Origin: Terriglobia bacterium
GTDB taxonomy: Bacteria; Acidobacteriota; Terriglobia; UBA7540
Assembly: GCA_030040295.1 (NCBI GenBank)
Contig: JASHTZ010000076.1
Coordinates: 1 to 6,763, forward strand
Reading direction: 5' to 3'
Length of the DNA: 6,763 nucleotides
The notes beneath the pieces are model-generated. The model was not told the DNA's origin. It made no database searches and saw only the letters and a list, made by a program, of their open reading frames with translations. Position 1 is the first letter of the stretch. The number at the start of each line of letters is the position of its first letter. Made by a program: the position numbers and the translations under genes. Below are positions 6,201 through 6,763 of this stretch, piece after piece.

Positions 6201-6743
6201 CAGCGGCTGGCGGTGAGCTACGTTTACCATTTGCCTTTTGGCAAGGGACAGCACTTTGTCAACCGCGGTGGTGTTTTGGGCAACGCCGTGGGCGGCTGGA
6301 ATGTTGCCGGAATTATTACCTATCAGTCGGGTTTCCCCTACAGCATCAGAGGGGTGGACTATTCAAATACTGGCTCGACAAACGCCTACCCCAACAGGCT
6401 GTGCAGTGGGAATGGTCCGAACCTGCTGACGGAGTGGTTCAACACCACTTGTTTTTCGGATACAGCGCTCCAGGCGGACTTGGCTGCCGATACCCCGACG
6501 TTCGGCAATGCGGGGCGCAACATTATGACCGGGCCGGCCTATCGTGACTGGGACTTCGTCCTGTTCCGGAATGTCCGAATATCCGAAAGATTCAACCTCG
6601 ATGTCCGGGGCGAGCTCTTTAACATGTTCAACAACGCCAACTTCTCGTTCCCCAACGAAACCATCACGAGTTCGGCGTTCGGCCACATTACCGCCGCGAA
6701 CACCCCACGGGACATTCAGCTTGGCCTGAAATTGCATTTCTGA
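3204..6743 (+). CDS. TonB-dependent outer-membrane receptor with N-terminal carboxypeptidase-regulatory-like domain (Oar-like)
   Basis: This is a complete 1179-residue protein whose start is fixed by AGGAGG five bases upstream. Residues 1-29 are a signal peptide with hydrophobic core LILVLLAWGLIAAGV, probably cleaved after CFA. Residues about 31-115 are a carboxypeptidase-regulatory-like beta-sandwich (GRITDPSGAAVPGVSL, TDATGNYSFLNLPPGEYTLKAEKSGF). A TonB plug-like region follows (about 125-260) with the conserved NYLIDGVDA (201-209) and EEFKVQTNVYDAAFGTASGSTINLV. A long beta-barrel with RNQFGAAVGGPV...KTFFFGNYEG (301-324) ends in RDIQLGLKLHF with terminal Phe, typical for insertion by the BAM machinery. 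Such receptors import large or scarce substrates, often saccharides, using TonB/ExbBD energy. The mature chain has six cysteines in three close pairs: 360/386, 727/740 and 1067/1083. I cannot point to a definite TonB box, and no SusD-like gene follows within the window. Substrate is unknown; the ROK and epimerase neighbours suggest a sugar. Confidence 0.92.
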   Translation: MHRFGRSSNGGLILVLLAWGLIAAGVCFAQVITATLFGRITDPSGAAVPGVSLTAVNTGTGREFTATTDATGNYSFLNLPPGEYTLKAEKSGFTTSTTHGIVLVVDQKGEVDVALQVGQVTATVNVSGSAPVIDTTTASVGTIVAGQTVVALPLNLRYYGSLALLSPGTVNDNGGFASNTEGSPFAVSSYSANGSRTSSNNYLIDGVDARAVHFGSFSIEPDPDAIEEFKVQTNVYDAAFGTASGSTINLVTKSGTNQFHGTAYEFLRNSDMDSRNFFSQNQTNIVTGQVEPGTARAVLKRNQFGAAVGGPVRKDKTFFFGNYEGLRLIEGDVQSSLVPSAAEAQGNFGALLTGTDTNLCGTGGPANLTYDTGQLFSPATESLYTCPSGTHSGSKVLVGTPLASNVISSINPVGAKVLASYPAPNLPIANPNYLNQTPETQGTELVDARVDNTFSAKDSVFVRYLYGSSNLVSPSAVPGFNTDTTFQGQDAVIGWDHGFSPNMINELRLGFDRVDNKVGPPAYRAPGFEESFGITGLGAFSGLELYPDFSITNFAGIGDYSSAPLHIPSMVEVLGDNLSWYHGRHTFIFGADMDSWQYLAGSGPNDLQGDFTYNGEFSSLASELPATTSASSLADLELGYPSGAERAEAFQKIYEVGGKIWSYYAQDDIRVKSNFTINAGLRWEFREFPVDKNNILMTFVPTGAPFSGTGNGILVSAYPAATLNQICTQYPYLDSASGECLIANSTETAQLGFTGRTARSLMHPNYHYFAPRGGFAWRPFTSDKLVLRGGGGMFFDLPIQNNLTFGHNNPITSAEPTYTTAIGSPPPLTNGVPTTVENVFGGVAIPPIIDQGLGMDPWPNYVYPTVYEWSLGVESQLSTNSALDIEYVANHAIHLADVINNYNQPLPGIGALQPRRPYPDFDTIENVASNNVSSYESLQAKYSRKFTNGLYMLASYTWSHTLDNGEGDEGFNGGFGNGGAQNNNAPLSAMYGDSYIDVPQRLAVSYVYHLPFGKGQHFVNRGGVLGNAVGGWNVAGIITYQSGFPYSIRGVDYSNTGSTNAYPNRLCSGNGPNLLTEWFNTTCFSDTALQADLAADTPTFGNAGRNIMTGPAYRDWDFVLFRNVRISERFNLDVRGELFNMFNNANFSFPNETITSSAFGHITAANTPRDIQLGLKLHF

Positions 6744-6763
6744 TCGCCCGGCAAGTATAGTGG

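Noticed and set aside
1..6763. CRISPR array, insertion sequence or integration site
   Set aside because: There are no regularly spaced repeats with spacers, no transposase or integrase motifs and no terminal inverted repeats flanked by target duplications.

Overview
The window looks like chromosomal DNA of a Gram-negative carbohydrate-degrading bacterium, most likely an acidobacterium (Acidobacteriota). The main reason is the last gene: a very long TonB-dependent outer-membrane receptor with an N-terminal carboxypeptidase-regulatory-like (CarboxypepD_reg) domain and the C-terminal pattern of the 'Oar-like' receptors that are highly multiplied in that phylum. The assignment rests on gene-family character and has not been tested by a search.

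Layout, all on the + strand: (1) bases 1-1059, the 3' part of an N-acylglucosamine 2-epimerase (AGE)-family sugar epimerase gene, entering from the left edge. (2) A 352-base intergenic stretch (1060-1411) with a 9-bp-arm palindrome, a set of overlapping inverted repeats, a short tandem-like direct repeat and a plausible sigma70-type promoter. (3) 1412-2701, a complete ROK-family transcriptional regulator (N-terminal winged helix plus sugar-kinase-like domain that has lost its catalytic aspartate). (4) A 502-base intergenic stretch (2702-3203) with a candidate promoter, five copies of the hexamer TTGGAA/TTCCAA, and several stem-loop-forming inverted repeats, ending in a strong ribosome binding site. 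(5) 3204-6743, a complete 1179-residue TonB-dependent receptor. Only 20 non-coding bases remain at the right edge.

Working model (inference): the three genes form a sugar uptake and use locus. The receptor would import a saccharide across the outer membrane, the ROK protein would sense a sugar or sugar phosphate and control nearby promoters, and the epimerase would interconvert a sugar such as an N-acylhexosamine or a gluco/manno pair. The substrate cannot be read from the sequence. No SusD-like partner, kinase or glycoside hydrolase lies within the window.

I found no CRISPR array, mobile element, tRNA, rRNA or clear new system. The most unusual material is the non-coding DNA: the palindrome at 1137-1156 and the repeat-rich, fold-prone leader before the receptor gene. 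Departures from family consensus in the epimerase (Phe in place of a conserved His) and in the ROK protein (lost catalytic Asp) are also recorded.
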